This document shows positions 60,602 through 61,241 of a stretch of DNA of 61,241 bases, in pieces. Every line of letters starts with the position of its first letter. The first letter of the stretch is position 1. Origin of the DNA: Paraburkholderia silviterrae (GTDB taxonomy: Bacteria; Pseudomonadota; Gammaproteobacteria; Burkholderiales; Burkholderiaceae); assembly GCF_004353915.1 (NCBI RefSeq), contig NZ_SMRP01000033.1, positions 1-61,241 of the forward strand, written 5' to 3'. The position numbers and the translations under genes were made by a program. Under the pieces are notes generated by a model that had not been told where the DNA came from, did not search any database, and saw only the letters and a list, made by a program, of their open reading frames with translations.

Positions 60602-60904
60602 ATGATCAGGCATATCGTGATGTGGCGTGTCGCGGGTCAAACCGCAGAGGAGCGCCGTGAGACGGCCTCGTACGTCAAGAAGGAGTTCGAAAGTCTTCGG
60701 GGTGTGATTCCCGGTATGTTGACGCTTGACGTGGGCACCGACGTCAGCGCAGTCGATTACGCGTGCGACGTGGTTCTGGTCGCAGATTTCGAGTCGAGTG
60801 CAGCACTCGAGGCTTATGCCAAGCACCCGGAGCATCTTCGGGTTCGTGAGGCGCTTGCCGGTATGCGGGAAGCGCGTCACCAGGTTGATTATTATCTCCA
60901 TTAG
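60602..60904 (+). CDS. Dabb (stress-responsive alpha/beta barrel) domain protein
   Basis: A 100-residue single-domain Dabb protein: IRHIVMWRV, then a long helix, VGTDVSAVDYACDVVLVADFES, and YAKHPEHLRVREAL. Such small ferredoxin-like proteins dimerise and include cyclases, decarboxylases and proteins of unknown role that often sit with aromatic degradation genes. It is divergent from the hydroxyquinol operon. Function not assigned. The start has no strong ribosome site. Confidence 0.88.
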   Translation: MIRHIVMWRVAGQTAEERRETASYVKKEFESLRGVIPGMLTLDVGTDVSAVDYACDVVLVADFESSAALEAYAKHPEHLRVREALAGMREARHQVDYYLH

Positions 60905-61037
60905 GGATGGCGGTGGGATTGCGACGCTTGCTAAGCGGCGCGCTCGGTGCTTGCAGCCTGTGCTGCGGTGGCATGCGTCACGTTAGTGAGTGTTTTGAAA
61001 GTGTGATTTCTTGGTTTTGGTGTGGTTCTTGGTGGTG

Positions 61038-61241
61038 TTGGCCTTTCCTTGTTTTCATGTAGGTATATTGGTGTTGCCCCTGTGCGGGGCGGCACCTACT
61101 TTTCTTTGCAGCCGCAAAGAAAAGTAGGCAAAAGAAAGCGGCTCACACCGCCAGTGTGACGCCGTCCACCACCGCCCTGTCAATCGGAGCGGCTCCGGAG
61201 CATCCGTCACCCCGCACACTCCGCGTTAGTGACAAAGGACT
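61038..61241. repeat. Giant palindromic repeat element, copy 3 (cut by window end)
   Basis: 204 nt of the element, beginning TTGGCCTTTCCTTG, with the 15-bp CCTACTTTTCTTTGC hairpin near 61095-61130. The arm sequence matches the reverse complement of the right arm of copy 2 almost base for base (CACACCGCCAGTGTG, CTCCGGAGCATC, CACTCCGCGTTAGTGAC), so this copy is inverted relative to copies 1 and 2. The window ends before the centre. Confidence 0.95.

Noticed and set aside
1..61241. CRISPR arrays, tRNA/rRNA genes, prophage or IS transposases
   Set aside because: I looked for spaced direct repeats, tRNA-like cloverleaves and transposase or integrase motifs and saw none. The only recombinase-like sequence is the small protein in the Rieske operon.

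Overview
This 61-kb window is high-GC (mid-60s by eye), densely packed beta-proteobacterial DNA. The gene content (Burkholderia-type porins, PotF/PotG, NCS1, LIV, AAHS and Rieske systems, many IclR/LysR/DeoR regulators) points to Paraburkholderia or a close relative in the Burkholderiaceae, probably on an accessory replicon or catabolic region. I saw no tRNA, rRNA, CRISPR array, phage or transposase gene.

Layout. (1) 1-11.7 kb: an amine/polyamine-like catabolic block. A PotF/PotG importer on the minus strand faces a four-gene operon (FAD monooxygenase, RidA-like, DUF1028 Ntn-hydrolase, ArgE-like deacylase). Then come a LysR regulator, a PuuC-like aldehyde dehydrogenase, a class III aminotransferase and an NCS1 permease. 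(2) 11.9-15 kb: two small membrane proteins and an MHYT-GGDEF-EAL c-di-GMP protein. (3) 15-17.9 kb: a broken acyl-CoA catabolism cluster (three truncated genes and one intact acyl-CoA dehydrogenase). (4) 18.6-24.6 kb: a LIV-type ABC importer with two tandem binding proteins. (5) 24.8-34.9 kb: a DeoR regulator, a PaiB-like protein, sbcDC, a chemoreceptor with a sigma-28-like promoter, and an IclR regulator. (6) 35.6-50.7 kb: a porin and a large aromatic-type catabolic operon: Rieske ferredoxin and oxygenase, SDRs, cupin, hydrolase, IclR, ThDP enzyme, aspartate-dehydrogenase-like protein, ALDH, two-domain VOC dioxygenase, ferredoxin reductase and AAHS transporter. (7) 51.6-56.9 kb: a LuxR regulator, a hydrolase, a small secreted Cys/His protein, then four pseudogenes in a row. 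(8) 56.9-60.9 kb: a hydroxyquinol-type lower pathway (intradiol dioxygenase, maleylacetate reductase, two azoreductase/quinone reductases) with a divergent Dabb protein.

The most unusual signal is a ~583-bp element present three times (34935, 50690, and 61038 running off the end). Each full copy is one giant imperfect palindrome with ~208-nt arms around a ~166-nt centre. Each arm carries a perfect 15-bp hairpin. The two full copies, in the same orientation, bracket the whole porin/Rieske operon; the third is inverted. DNA left of each copy is G/T-rich and DNA right of the full copies is A/C-rich. That is the pattern expected if 3'-ended single strands exposed by breakage at the palindrome accumulate C-to-T changes. 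SbcCD, the nuclease that cuts such hairpins, is encoded 3 kb away.

The Rieske operon and the porin appear to share an 18-bp palindromic operator (TGTTCC-N6-GGAACA), probably bound by one or both of two close IclR paralogues.
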